From Maricaulis sp048269565 (GTDB lineage Bacteria > Pseudomonadota > Alphaproteobacteria > Caulobacterales > Maricaulaceae), in the NCBI RefSeq assembly GCF_048269565.1, contig NZ_JBLXIK010000001.1, positions 62,001-126,000 on the forward strand: 64,000 bases of DNA, in the 5' to 3' direction. Shown here in pieces: positions 33,832 through 42,639 of this stretch (the stretch's first letter is position 1; the number at the start of each line of letters is the position of its first letter). Below the pieces are notes generated by a model. That model did not search any database, had not been told where the DNA came from, and saw nothing but the letters and a program-made list of their open reading frames with translations. The position numbers were made by a program, and so were the translations under genes.

Positions 33832-35391
33832 ATGACAGATCAACACGAAAAAGCCCTCATCATCGACTTTGGCAGCCAGGTCACCCAGCTGATCGCGCGG
33901 CGTTTGCGCGAGAGCGGCGTCTTCTGCGAAGTCCATCCCTATAACCGCGCCAACCAGGCCTTCATCGACGGCTATGATCCCAAGGCGATCATCCTGTCAG
34001 GCTCGCCGCACTCGACCCATTGGGACAATTCACCCAAGGCCGATCCGTCCGTCTTCACGCGCGGTATTCCGGTGCTCGGCATCTGCTATGGCGAACAGAC
34101 CATGTGCGCCCAGCTCGGCGGCAAGGTGGAAGCGTCCGAAGAGCGCGAATTTGGCCGCGCCGATATCAGGATTGTTGCCGACAGCCCGCTGTTTGCCGGG
34201 TTTGGCCCCATCGGTCATGAAGAACGCGTCTGGATGAGCCATGGCGACCGCGTCAGCGCCCTGCCGGACGGTTTCAAGGTCATCGCCACCTCGGGCAATG
34301 CGCCCTTTGCGGCGATCGCCGACGAGGACCGCAAATTCTACGCGGTGCAATTCCACCCCGAAGTCGTGCATACGCCGCGCGGGGCCGAATTGCTCAAGAA
34401 CTTCACGCATCAGATCGCCGGTTTCCGTGGCGACTGGTCGATGGCGAGCTTCAAGGATGAAGCCATCGCCAAGATCCGCGCCCAGGTCGGCGACAAGCGG
34501 GTATTGTGTGGCCTCTCCGGCGGTGTCGACAGCTCCGTCGCGGCGGTGCTGCTGCACGAGGCGATTGGCGACCAACTGGTCTGTGTCTTCGTCGATACCG
34601 GCCTGATGCGGCTGGGCGAGGCCGACGAGGTCGTCGACCTGTTCCGCGAGCATTACAATATCCCGCTCGTTCACGCCCAGGCCGAGGAGCTCTTCCTCGG
34701 CGCGCTCAAGGGCGTCGAGGATCCGGAACAGAAACGCAAGATCATTGGCGGCCTCTTCATCGACGTGTTCGACGAGAAGGCGAAGGAGGCCGGCGGCGCC
34801 GACTTCCTCGCCCAGGGCACGCTCTATCCCGATGTGATCGAAAGCGTCAGCTTCGATGGCGGCCCCTCGGTCACCATCAAATCCCACCATAATGTCGGCG
34901 GTCTGCCGGCGCGCATGAAGATGAAACTGGTCGAGCCCCTGCGGGAACTCTTCAAGGATGAAGTGCGCGCGCTTGGCCGCGAGCTCGGCCTGCCGGAAGC
35001 CTTCGTCAAACGCCATCCCTTCCCGGGACCAGGCCTGGGCATTCGCATTCCCGGCGCCGTCTCCAAGGAGAAGGCCGATATCCTGCGCAAGGCCGATGCG
35101 ATCTATATCGACGAGATCAAGAAGGCCGGCCTCTATGACGTCATCTGGCAGGCCTTCTCCGTGCTGCTGCCGGTCAACACCGTCGGCGTGATGGGCGATG
35201 AACGCACCTATGACGCCGTCCTCGCCCTGCGCGCCGTCACCTCGGTCGACGGCATGACGGCGGATTACTACCCGTTCGAGCATGATTTCCTCGGGCGAGT
35301 CGCCACCCGCATCATCAATGAATGCCGCGGCATCAATCGCGTCGTCTATGATGTGACCAGCAAGCCGCCGGGGACGATTGAGTGGGAGTAG
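33832..35391 (+). CDS. guaA: GMP synthase (glutamine-hydrolysing)
   Basis: Converts XMP, ATP and glutamine to GMP. The 519 residues contain an N-terminal class I glutamine amidotransferase domain with nucleophile C85 in GICYGEQTM and the His-Glu pair in VQFHPEVVHT. An ATP-pyrophosphatase domain follows with P-loop LCGLSGGVDSSVAA, and then a C-terminal dimerisation domain ending PPGTIEWE. All active-site segments are intact. It completes the XMP branch begun by guaB at 28.2 kb. The convergent hipA gene ends 28 bp downstream. Confidence 0.97.
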   Translation: MTDQHEKALIIDFGSQVTQLIARRLRESGVFCEVHPYNRANQAFIDGYDPKAIILSGSPHSTHWDNSPKADPSVFTRGIPVLGICYGEQTMCAQLGGKVEASEEREFGRADIRIVADSPLFAGFGPIGHEERVWMSHGDRVSALPDGFKVIATSGNAPFAAIADEDRKFYAVQFHPEVVHTPRGAELLKNFTHQIAGFRGDWSMASFKDEAIAKIRAQVGDKRVLCGLSGGVDSSVAAVLLHEAIGDQLVCVFVDTGLMRLGEADEVVDLFREHYNIPLVHAQAEELFLGALKGVEDPEQKRKIIGGLFIDVFDEKAKEAGGADFLAQGTLYPDVIESVSFDGGPSVTIKSHHNVGGLPARMKMKLVEPLRELFKDEVRALGRELGLPEAFVKRHPFPGPGLGIRIPGAVSKEKADILRKADAIYIDEIKKAGLYDVIWQAFSVLLPVNTVGVMGDERTYDAVLALRAVTSVDGMTADYYPFEHDFLGRVATRIINECRGINRVVYDVTSKPPGTIEWE

Positions 35392-35419
35392 GGGGCAGGC
35401 GCACCCGGCGGCGCTCGGG

Positions 35420-36667
35420 CTATAGCTTGATTGCTCTGCGCAGATCGTCATGTTCGAAGGCGCTGGCCATGCGGGTGATCTCGGCCGGCCGGGCGCCGAC
35501 GGCCTTCGCGGTCTGACGCCAGGTCGCGGTCACGCTCGCCACTTCTTTGATGATCGTGCGGGCCCGCGCGAGGGTGAGACTGAAATATTGCGCCGCTGCC
35601 TCGAGCAGGTCGAGCGAGCAACTGCCCTCATCGAGGTCGATATTGGTCGTCAGCACGCGCGCCTTGAGGTCGATCGGAACCGGGTTGAGATCGTAGGCGG
35701 GCGATAGCGTCCATCCCGCCTTGCCGCGCCACAAAAATCCATGATTGCGCAGGTGATCATCGACATTGGAGATCATTACGTTGAAGGCGACGCGTCGATA
35801 GAGGGCATGGGCATCGACCTTTGCCTGCGCGCCGTATTGTCCAAGCGCGTCTACCATTTCCGGATAGCTGCCGTGTTCCCCGTCCCGGGCGCCCATCATC
35901 GCCATTGCCGATAGGAAGGGAATTCGGGTCGCGCCGGCGCGATCGAAACGCCGCGACAGCATCACGGCCCTGCCTGCGACTTGAACCAGCTCATGCTGCG
36001 GCGTGCTGATGCCGGCCTGGTTGGCGAGCTGAAGGGCGATCTCCTCCCAGGTCTCGATGCTGTACTCGTCGGTTTCCTTAGGAAATTTGGCGATGGAGAG
36101 GTGCCCATGCCGGTCGATGACGGATGCTTTCGGCCTTGCGCCGCCGAGCGAGGAGCCGGGTGCGAATATGAGTTCAAAATCCTCGTCTGTTTCCTCATCC
36201 CGGAGGATACGCTCGGTGATCTGGAGCAGGCGCTCAAGTGCGATCAGGGCGGGAACCCCGGCGCGGATCGGCGCTTGGAAGGCTGTCTCGCCCGCCCGGC
36301 GGAATCTCAATGCACCCAGGCGGGTTTCGTCGGCGACCCCAAGCAGATAATCGCTTTCCATGAGTGTGCGAACCGGGCGTGCTTGGGCCTCCGCCGAACG
36401 ACGCTCGGCACGCTGCATCAGCCGCCGTCCCCAAGTGTCCGGCGCGGAATCGCCCAGCGAGCCAAAGATGGCTTGGCCGTCGGCTGGAACGAAGCCGCCT
36501 CGTGTCAGCGCGAGAGCTGGCTCCAGTGAAAAGCCATCGGCATCGGCCAGCCATGACGGGGCGTATTCGAACACAAGCGTTTCCATGCCCCGGACCCGAT
36601 TGCTACGGGCCAGGCCGACAGGCCGAGTGCGCCCGTCGAGATCGATATGAACTTCGATGTCAGTCAT
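35420..36667 (-). CDS. hipA: HipA-family serine/threonine kinase toxin
   Basis: Toxin kinase of a type II toxin-antitoxin system; E. coli HipA phosphorylates glutamyl-tRNA synthetase and causes growth arrest. The 415 residues include the N-terminal HipA domain with FGSLGDSAPDTWGRRLM. The glycine-rich loop SSLGGARPKASVID is followed by a lysine in LSIAKFPKETDE. The catalytic segment VMISNVDDHLRNHGFL and metal-binding LSPAYDLNPVP are both present, so the kinase looks active. Its start overlaps the upstream antitoxin gene by 8 bp. The symbol denotes family only; the target is unknown. Confidence 0.92.
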   Translation of the reverse strand: MTDIEVHIDLDGRTRPVGLARSNRVRGMETLVFEYAPSWLADADGFSLEPALALTRGGFVPADGQAIFGSLGDSAPDTWGRRLMQRAERRSAEAQARPVRTLMESDYLLGVADETRLGALRFRRAGETAFQAPIRAGVPALIALERLLQITERILRDEETDEDFELIFAPGSSLGGARPKASVIDRHGHLSIAKFPKETDEYSIETWEEIALQLANQAGISTPQHELVQVAGRAVMLSRRFDRAGATRIPFLSAMAMMGARDGEHGSYPEMVDALGQYGAQAKVDAHALYRRVAFNVMISNVDDHLRNHGFLWRGKAGWTLSPAYDLNPVPIDLKARVLTTNIDLDEGSCSLDLLEAAAQYFSLTLARARTIIKEVASVTATWRQTAKAVGARPAEITRMASAFEHDDLRRAIKL

Positions 36668-36995
36668 CGGTTGGCGGCTTGCCTGTCCGTTTGAGATGGA
36701 TGTGCTTGGGCAGGGCCGCACTGGCCAGTGTCTGTCCAACCTTGTCATTGCCGATGTCGGCGATCTGGCTCAGCCCGTCGAGCAGGCCGAGTGCCTGCAA
36801 TACGGCGGCGTAGATCCCGATACCGACGCCGGCGTCGCCAGCTTCGATTTTCTGCAATGTCGACCGCGACGTGAAGGCACGTTCCGCGACAACCGCCATC
36901 GGCAGGCGTCGGCGGCGGCGGGCGTCATGGATATCCGCGCCGAGTTTGCGCAAGGCGCGCCTGACGGCGGCAGATGGAAGGTGTGGTGTTGGCAT
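36660..36995 (-). CDS. hipB: XRE/HipB-like antitoxin
   Basis: Helix-turn-helix protein (111 residues) encoded directly before hipA, in the order normal for hipBA. The XRE domain lies at about residues 14-70 (LGADIHDARRRRRLPMAVV, then SRSTLQKIEAGDAGVGIG). The C-terminal tail TLASAALPKHIHLKRTGKP is longer than in some HipB proteins and may contact the toxin. It is expected to repress its own promoter with HipA; inverted repeats are visible just upstream. Confidence 0.88.
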   Translation of the reverse strand: MPTPHLPSAAVRRALRKLGADIHDARRRRRLPMAVVAERAFTSRSTLQKIEAGDAGVGIGIYAAVLQALGLLDGLSQIADIGNDKVGQTLASAALPKHIHLKRTGKPPTDD

Positions 36996-37002
36996 TTGTC
37001 AT

Positions 37003-37045
37003 CTTCGCGCTACATATTAGCGAAGTTTGTAGCACAAAGACTACA
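37003..37045. promoter_or_regulatory. Candidate hipBA operators
   Basis: Two inverted repeats lie 8-50 bp upstream of hipB: CTTCGC-N11-GCGAAG (37003-37025) and TGTAG-N8-CTACA (37028-37045). The first also contains GCTA-CATAT-TAGC in its core. The region is AT-rich against its surroundings. Their place matches autoregulatory operators of other hipBA modules, but they are inferred from symmetry only. Confidence 0.5.
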
Positions 37046-37181
37046 CTTGATCTAGTTTGAAAGTGCCGCAGCCTGGCGCACCGCCTGGGTCAGAATTCAT
37101 GCCCGCCGCGCGAGTCGAAGCGCGTCCCGCTAGAGCCCGCCCGGCTTTTGCGCCAAGGTGATCTCAATCAGGAGGCCCAGC

Positions 37182-37925
37182 ATGACCCAGCGCAAAGCCA
37201 GCATCGCCATCGTCGGCGCCGGTGATTTTATCGGTGCCGCCATTGCCCGGCGTTTTGCCGCCGAGGGCTATCATGTCCATGGCGGGCGGCGCGGCGGCGA
37301 GAAGCTGGAACCGTTGGCGCGGGAGATCGAGGCTGCGGGCGGGCGTTTCACCGGGCATTCGCTGGATGCGCGGGACGAGCGATCCGTGACGGCCTTCCTC
37401 GATGCCGCCGAAGCCTCGGCGCCGCTGGAAGCCGTGATCTTCAATGTCGGCGCCAATGTGCAATTCCCGCTGCTGGACACCACCGAGCGCGTCTTCTCCA
37501 AGGTCTGGGACATGGCCTGCAAGGCCGGCTTCCTGACCGGGCGCGAGGCGGCGCGGATCATGTTGCCGCGCGGGGCGGGGTCGATCTTCTTTACGGGTGC
37601 CACGGCTTCAATGCGCGGCGGCAAGGGCTATGCGGCCTTCGGGGCGGCCAAAGCCGGGCTGCGCTCGCTGGCGCAATCCATGGCGCGCGAGCTGGGGCCG
37701 CAGGGGATTCATGTCGCTCATCTCGTGATCGATGCGGGCGTGGATACCGCCTGGGTGCGCGAGCGCATCGCCCAGGCGCATGGTACTGACGCCGTCGCCG
37801 CCCTGCCGCCCGACACGCTGATGGACCCGGCCTCGATTGCCGAGACCTATCTCATGCTGCATCGTCAGCCGCGCGATGCCTGGACGCATGAACTCGACCT
37901 TCGGCCCTATGGAGAAAACTGGTGA
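37182..37925 (+). CDS. SDR-fold protein lacking the catalytic tyrosine
   Basis: Short-chain dehydrogenase/reductase fold protein (247 residues) with an NAD(P)-binding start ASIAIVGAGDFIGAAIARRF. The usual YxxxK active site reads F-G-A-A-K (in GYAAFGAAKAGLRSLAQ), so tyrosine is replaced by phenylalanine, while the lysine is kept. The preceding serine region is FFTGATASMRG. This matches atypical SDR subgroups whose reaction is unclear. The ATG at 37182 has a perfect AGGAGG. The stop overlaps the next gene by 4 bp (GTGA), pairing it with a glutathione-type isomerase. Confidence 0.85.
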   Translation: MTQRKASIAIVGAGDFIGAAIARRFAAEGYHVHGGRRGGEKLEPLAREIEAAGGRFTGHSLDARDERSVTAFLDAAEASAPLEAVIFNVGANVQFPLLDTTERVFSKVWDMACKAGFLTGREAARIMLPRGAGSIFFTGATASMRGGKGYAAFGAAKAGLRSLAQSMARELGPQGIHVAHLVIDAGVDTAWVRERIAQAHGTDAVAALPPDTLMDPASIAETYLMLHRQPRDAWTHELDLRPYGENW

Positions 37926-38542
37926 GTGATCCTTCAAACGACCCCGTCTTCTATTTCGACTTTGCCAGCCCGAATGCCTATTTCGCCCACCGCATCATTC
38001 CGGGCATCGAGGCGCGCACGGGCGTCAAGTTTCGCTATGTCCCGGTCCTGCTCGGCGGGATATTCAAGGCGACCGGCAATCAGGCACCGATGATCGCCTT
38101 CGCCGATGTCCCGGCCAAGCTGGCCTATGAATACAAGGAAATCGAGCGCTTCATCGCCCGGCACAAGCTCACCCATTTCAATTTCAACCCGCATTTCCCG
38201 GTCAATACGCTGAGCGCCATGCGCGGTGCCGTCGCGGCCGAGGCCGAGGGCGTGCTGACGCCCTATGTCGAGGCGATCTTCCATTTCATGTGGGAGAAGC
38301 CGCGCAAGCTCGACGATGCCGATGTCTTCCACGCGACGCTGACCGAGGCCGGCCTGCCGGCGGATCGCCTGCTGGAACTGATCCAGACCGCTGATGTGAA
38401 GGCCCGGCTGATCGCCAATACCCAATTGGCCGTCGACCAGGGCGTATTCGGCATTCCCAGCTTCATCGTTGATGGCGAGCTCTATTTCGGCAAGGACCGG
38501 CTGGAGAGCCTGGAGCCGGTCTTAACCGCGCGGTCAGCATAA
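37922..38542 (+). CDS. 2-hydroxychromene-2-carboxylate isomerase/DsbA-fold family protein
   Basis: Thioredoxin-fold protein (206 residues) of the DsbA/GST-kappa family. VFYFDFASPNAYFA carries the family serine (S16) that binds glutathione thiol in 2-hydroxychromene-2-carboxylate isomerase. NTLSAMRGAVAAEAEG and GVFGIPSFIVDGELYFGKDRL complete the pattern. There is no CxxC, so it is not a disulfide oxidase. GTG start at 37922 overlaps the SDR stop. No naphthalene-type catabolic genes are nearby, so the real substrate is open; a glutathione-dependent isomerisation or conjugation is likely. Confidence 0.86.
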   Translation: MSDPSNDPVFYFDFASPNAYFAHRIIPGIEARTGVKFRYVPVLLGGIFKATGNQAPMIAFADVPAKLAYEYKEIERFIARHKLTHFNFNPHFPVNTLSAMRGAVAAEAEGVLTPYVEAIFHFMWEKPRKLDDADVFHATLTEAGLPADRLLELIQTADVKARLIANTQLAVDQGVFGIPSFIVDGELYFGKDRLESLEPVLTARSA

Positions 38543-38643
38543 TCCTGCATCTCGCGCTGGTTTCGCAGACTCAGGCCTCTGGTCTTCGGTGCGCGGCTTG
38601 CCTAAACAGGCGCCCAGACACTCCCTACCGGTGGACAGACGCA

Positions 38644-38889
38644 ATGACCGATCACGCGCCCGAACAGGCAACCGACCAGGCGACCGACGACGTGACCGAA
38701 CGGCTCGATACGCTCGAAGCCCATATCGCGCACCAGGACAAGATGCTGCAGGAGCTCTCCGAGGTCATGAATGACCAGCGCGCCGAGTTCGACCTGATCA
38801 AGGCCCGGCTGGCACAATTCCTCGACCGCATCCACGCCGTCGAGGCCCAGGGCCCGGCCCCGGAAAACCGGCCGCCGCCGCACTGGTAG
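38644..38889 (+). CDS. slyX: SlyX family protein
   Basis: Small acidic protein (81 residues) predicted to be largely coiled coil. It has the heptad-like segment ERLDTLEAHIAHQDKMLQEL, a second helix, and the family-typical proline-rich end PPPHW. SlyX function is unknown in any organism. It follows the isomerase gene by about 100 bp and converges on the LytTR gene, whose stop lies 16 bp away. Confidence 0.85.
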   Translation: MTDHAPEQATDQATDDVTERLDTLEAHIAHQDKMLQELSEVMNDQRAEFDLIKARLAQFLDRIHAVEAQGPAPENRPPPHW

Positions 38890-38905
38890 GCTGACGCGCG
38901 CCGCG

Positions 38906-40432
38906 TTATTCCGCCGCCTCGGCGAGAGCCGTCCTCACCTTCGGCAATATCCGACGGCTGATCGGCACATCCATCCCGTTGGTCAGGATCAGCCGACCGA
39001 CGCCGGAGGCATCGCGCTCCAGGGCGCTGACGAAGCCGGTATTGACGATATGGGAGCGGTGGACGCGCAGGAAAGTCGGCGGCAGGTTCGCCTCGAGGCC
39101 GGTCAGTGAGCCGGTATAGAGCGATGTCTGGCCATTCTCGAAATGCACCTCGACATAATCACCGGCCGCCTTGAGCTGGGCGATGCGGTCAGTGGCGATG
39201 TAGTCGGTGCGGCCGGCACTCACCAGTTCGATCTGGACCGGGTGATCCTTTTGCCGCGCCTGGCTCAGGGCGATCTCGAGCCGGTCGGCGCGGGTGGCTT
39301 CCAAGCGGCGGGCGCGGCGCTCATGCACCAGGGCGATGGCCTGCTGCACGAACAGGAAGAGCAGAAGCGCGGCGATCGCCTGGTAGAAATAGCGGTCGAC
39401 GAAGGCGTCCGGAAACAGCAGCGCGGTCGCGGTGAGGCCGCCCAGCACGGCGAGATGGGGGCGGGCGCCCGGTTTGCCCTGCCAGGCCCAGAGCGCACAG
39501 CCGGCGATGCCGGCCAGGGCCGTGAGCAGGAAGGCATTCAGCGTCTTGGCATCGAAGCCCTGTCCCAGCCATAGCGCTGGCACGAGCAGGGCGGCCAGGC
39601 AGAGCACCCGCAGCAGCCGCGCGCCCGGTCCGAGGCCGGAGAAGCGGTGCAGCAGATAGGCGAGCAGGGTGAGGCCGAACAGGGCCGTGAAGCCGACGAT
39701 CAATACGAGTCGCACATCATGCACCGGATAGGGATAGGCGATCAGGCCGCGACTGGTCTCGGCAAGTAATTGGCAACCGGCGATCAGGGAGAGCACACTG
39801 ACCAGCGCGGAGCCCTCGCGATCACTGCTGCGGATGGCCATTACGGCGAAGAAGACAAAGCCGAGCACGAAAATGCCCAGCGTAATCAGGCTGGGCGCGT
39901 AGGCCGCAGAGATCAGCGCGGTTGGCGGCTGATAGCGGTCGAAGCGGATCATATGGATCGGCCAGCCCAAGTGCAGCAGGCCGTGATGCGCTGACATGTG
40001 CAGCACCAGTTCATTGGAACCGGCTCGCAGGGCATCGCGCGGGACGTAGAAGACGGCATCCATCCGGCCGGGCTGTTCCGTCGCCGCGTCCGCGCCCGGT
40101 GCACCATTGGCGCCGAGCCGTAGGCCATTGAGCCAGACTTCGCTCGAGGCCTTGCCGAACACGAAGAGCCCGATCGGCCGGTCCTGCGGCCAGAGCGCGC
40201 CATCCCAGTCGAAGCCGGTGCGCACCCAGAGCTCGCGCCCCTGCGGGTCGAGATTGCGCAGCGGGATGTCGGCGCAGTCCGGCGCCGTAAAGTCGGCTAT
40301 GTCACCGGCGGCGGCGGGGCAGATGCGCAGCGGCGCATCATTGAGCATCAGATGTGGTTGCGCCGTGCTGGCTCCGGCCGCGAGGGCCGCCAACACGAGG
40401 GCTATCAGGAAGGCGAGGGGCGTGCGTGTCAT
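38906..40432 (-). CDS. Membrane-embedded LytTR-family transcriptional regulator
   Basis: One-component regulator (508 residues) that combines a sensor and a DNA-binding domain. A signal peptide and a periplasmic beta-sandwich domain (about 25-175, with a jelly-roll-like LFVFGKASSEVWLNGLRL) come first. About seven transmembrane helices follow (about 180-370), then a short coiled coil. A C-terminal LytTR domain (about 405-505) carries YIATDRIAQLKAAGDYVEV and FLRVHRSHIVNTGFV. The arrangement resembles 7TMR-DISM sensors fused to LytTR. The ligand and target promoters are unknown; it is divergent from the secreted hydrolase gene, a possible target. Confidence 0.9.
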   Translation of the reverse strand: MTRTPLAFLIALVLAALAAGASTAQPHLMLNDAPLRICPAAAGDIADFTAPDCADIPLRNLDPQGRELWVRTGFDWDGALWPQDRPIGLFVFGKASSEVWLNGLRLGANGAPGADAATEQPGRMDAVFYVPRDALRAGSNELVLHMSAHHGLLHLGWPIHMIRFDRYQPPTALISAAYAPSLITLGIFVLGFVFFAVMAIRSSDREGSALVSVLSLIAGCQLLAETSRGLIAYPYPVHDVRLVLIVGFTALFGLTLLAYLLHRFSGLGPGARLLRVLCLAALLVPALWLGQGFDAKTLNAFLLTALAGIAGCALWAWQGKPGARPHLAVLGGLTATALLFPDAFVDRYFYQAIAALLLFLFVQQAIALVHERRARRLEATRADRLEIALSQARQKDHPVQIELVSAGRTDYIATDRIAQLKAAGDYVEVHFENGQTSLYTGSLTGLEANLPPTFLRVHRSHIVNTGFVSALERDASGVGRLILTNGMDVPISRRILPKVRTALAEAAE

Positions 40433-40572
40433 GGCCTCACTCTAGCGCCTGCGCGCGCGGACGTCCCGCCGTTCAACGGTTCAAAGCGACCATTGCCAGA
40501 TTGGCGCGTGTCTGCAGCGCCGCGCCGGGCAGGATGGTGTCGGCCGGGGGGCTCGAATTTGCGGAGTGAGAC

Positions 40573-42054
40573 ATGAAAACCTGGAAACACCCATTGCTGG
40601 CCGCCGCGCTTGGCGCGCTGATCCTGGTTCCGCCAGGCCTGGCCCAGCCGGCCGACGTGCGTAATGCCTATGGCGAGGAGGCGATCGAATTCACGGCGCG
40701 GAGCGGCGATAGCGTTGCGGCCTTTCACGGCACCATCACCGTGCCTGAAAATCGCGCCGATCCCGACAGCCGCATGATCGAGGTCAGCTATATTCGTTTC
40801 CCGGCGACCGGTGATCATCCTGGCTCGCCGATCATATATCTTTCCGGTGGCCCGGGCGGGTCGGGCAGCGCTACGGCGCGCGGGCCACGCTTTTCGCTGT
40901 TCCAGGAAATGCGTCAGCACGGTGATGTCATCGCCTTTGACCAGCGCGGCACCGGCGGCTCGACCGAACTGCCGCGTTGCGTATCCTCTGAATTTGTCTC
41001 CGAGATCGAAGCCGTCAGCGATGCCGATTATGCCGCGGCGCAGCTGCGCGCAGTTGGGGCGTGCGGAGTCTTCTGGCGTCAGCAGGGCATCGATGTTCGT
41101 GGATACACGACGCGCGAAAGCGTGCAGGACCTGGCGGCCCTGCGCGATCATTTCGGGGCAGAGCAGATGACACTGTGGGGGATTTCCTATGGTAGCCATC
41201 TCGCCCTGGCGGCGCTGAAGGATATTCCCGGCCAGATCGACCGCGTCATTCTCGCCAGCGCCGAGGGGCTCGACCAGACGGTGAAGCTGCCGGCCCAGAC
41301 CGATCTGTATTTCACCCGCCTGCAGGCCGCGATCGACAGCCAGCCCGCAGCCCGGGCGCTCTATCCCGATATTGCGCAACTGATGCGGCGCGTGCATGAC
41401 CGGCTCGACGCCGCGCCGGTGATGCTGCAATTGCCAACCGAGGACGGCACCACCCTCCCATTCCTGTTGCAGCGCCGTCACCTGCAGGGCTTCACCTCGG
41501 GCCTGATCTCGGATCCGCAATATGCCGCGCTTTTGCTGATGCTCTACACCCAGGTCGATGCCGGGCAGTATGAGCTGACGACAATGCTGTTGCAGCGCTT
41601 CTGGGATATCGGCGAGCCGATCACGCTGAGCGCGATGCCGACGGCGATGGACCTGGCTTCCGGGATCAGTGATGCGCGTCTGGCCGAATTCGAGCGCCAG
41701 CTGCCGGGCAGTCTGGTCGGCGGTTATCTCAATTTTCCGATGCCGCAGATCCGCGGCGCCTGGGACGGCTTCGATCTCGGCGATGAGTACCGCCAGCCGC
41801 CGCAGGGCGACACGCCGGTGCTTCTGCTCAGCGGTACGCTCGATGGCCGCACCTATCTCGACAGCCAGGCCGAGGCGATTGCCGGATTGACCGATGTCAC
41901 CCGCATCATTGTGCGCAATGCGGGGCACAATCTCTACATGACCACGCCCGAGGTGCCTGCGGTGATGCACCGCTTCATGCGCGGCGAGCCCGTCGCCGAC
42001 GGGGAGATCATAGTCGAGCTGCCGGATCTGACCGCCAATCCACTGGAACAATAG
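40573..42054 (+). CDS. Secreted alpha/beta hydrolase (proline iminopeptidase/TAP-like)
   Basis: Exported serine hydrolase (493 residues) with a signal peptide (about 1-24, LVPPGLAQP). The oxyanion region IIYLSGGPGGSGSA is typical of prolyl aminopeptidase-type enzymes. The nucleophile is S205 in WGISYGSHLAL, the acid is likely D in LSGTLDGRTYLD, and the histidine is in NAGHNLYMTTPEV. The C-terminal half matches tripeptidyl-aminopeptidase-like hydrolases. It probably trims peptides or esters in the periplasm. It is divergent from the LytTR regulator gene with a 140-bp spacer. Confidence 0.9.
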   Translation: MKTWKHPLLAAALGALILVPPGLAQPADVRNAYGEEAIEFTARSGDSVAAFHGTITVPENRADPDSRMIEVSYIRFPATGDHPGSPIIYLSGGPGGSGSATARGPRFSLFQEMRQHGDVIAFDQRGTGGSTELPRCVSSEFVSEIEAVSDADYAAAQLRAVGACGVFWRQQGIDVRGYTTRESVQDLAALRDHFGAEQMTLWGISYGSHLALAALKDIPGQIDRVILASAEGLDQTVKLPAQTDLYFTRLQAAIDSQPAARALYPDIAQLMRRVHDRLDAAPVMLQLPTEDGTTLPFLLQRRHLQGFTSGLISDPQYAALLLMLYTQVDAGQYELTTMLLQRFWDIGEPITLSAMPTAMDLASGISDARLAEFERQLPGSLVGGYLNFPMPQIRGAWDGFDLGDEYRQPPQGDTPVLLLSGTLDGRTYLDSQAEAIAGLTDVTRIIVRNAGHNLYMTTPEVPAVMHRFMRGEPVADGEIIVELPDLTANPLEQ

Positions 42055-42219
42055 CGCCAATCCGGGTGCCCTGCGTGACCGCAACTGCTAGAGCGGCGGT
42101 CACGCAATCGGGGTGCGCGCGAATTTTTTGCACAATCACAGCCCGGCCTGCATCCATTCCGGCGTGCAGCGGCGACCTGTTTGTGAAAGCAAGATCGCTT
42201 CGGCATGAGAGGATTGAAA

Positions 42220-42639
42220 ATGGCTGACCTGTTTCAAAGTTACTGGTGGTTGCTCTTCCCGCTGTTCTGGTTCCTCGGGGCCGGCTGGAACAGCATGATG
42301 CGTTACAAGCGCACCGAGGCGAAGATCGATCTGATCAAGACCTATGCCGCCGCCGGCAAGGAAGTCCCGGCCGAGCTGATCGCCAGCCTCGATGCGCCCG
42401 AGAGCAGCCAGTCGGACTGGTCGGGTGATGAGGGTGGCAGCGAGCGGCGCGGCGGCGGTGGCAAGGCCTTCCTGGTCATCCTGTTTGCCGGACTGGCCGG
42501 TGTGTTCGCCTATACCGGCTATGCCGGCTTGCTGGGCGAAACGGGTACCCATTTTTACTTCATCGCCATGATCATGGGCGTGTTGTCGCTCGCCTTCCTG
42601 GTGTCCTCGTTGTTCAAGAGTGGCCGCAAGGGCGACTGA
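42220..42639 (+). CDS. Small membrane protein of ECF cassette 1
   Basis: 139-residue protein with an N-terminal transmembrane helix (about 7-24), a cytoplasmic linker and two further helices near the C-terminus. The linker has basic RYKRTEAKIDLIKTYAAAGK followed by EVPAELIASL, echoed as QQVTPELVRAL in the equivalent protein of cassette 2. It resembles uncharacterised families such as DUF6249. The ATG at 42220 follows AGAGGA; the upstream ATG at 42205 is less likely. Its stop touches the sigma factor start (TGATG), so they are co-translated. A role in the ECF sensing system is inferred. Confidence 0.75.
   Translation: MADLFQSYWWLLFPLFWFLGAGWNSMMRYKRTEAKIDLIKTYAAAGKEVPAELIASLDAPESSQSDWSGDEGGSERRGGGGKAFLVILFAGLAGVFAYTGYAGLLGETGTHFYFIAMIMGVLSLAFLVSSLFKSGRKGD

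Noticed and set aside
28185..35391. A purine riboswitch ahead of guaB or guaA
   Set aside because: No aptamer-like three-helix core was visible in either leader.
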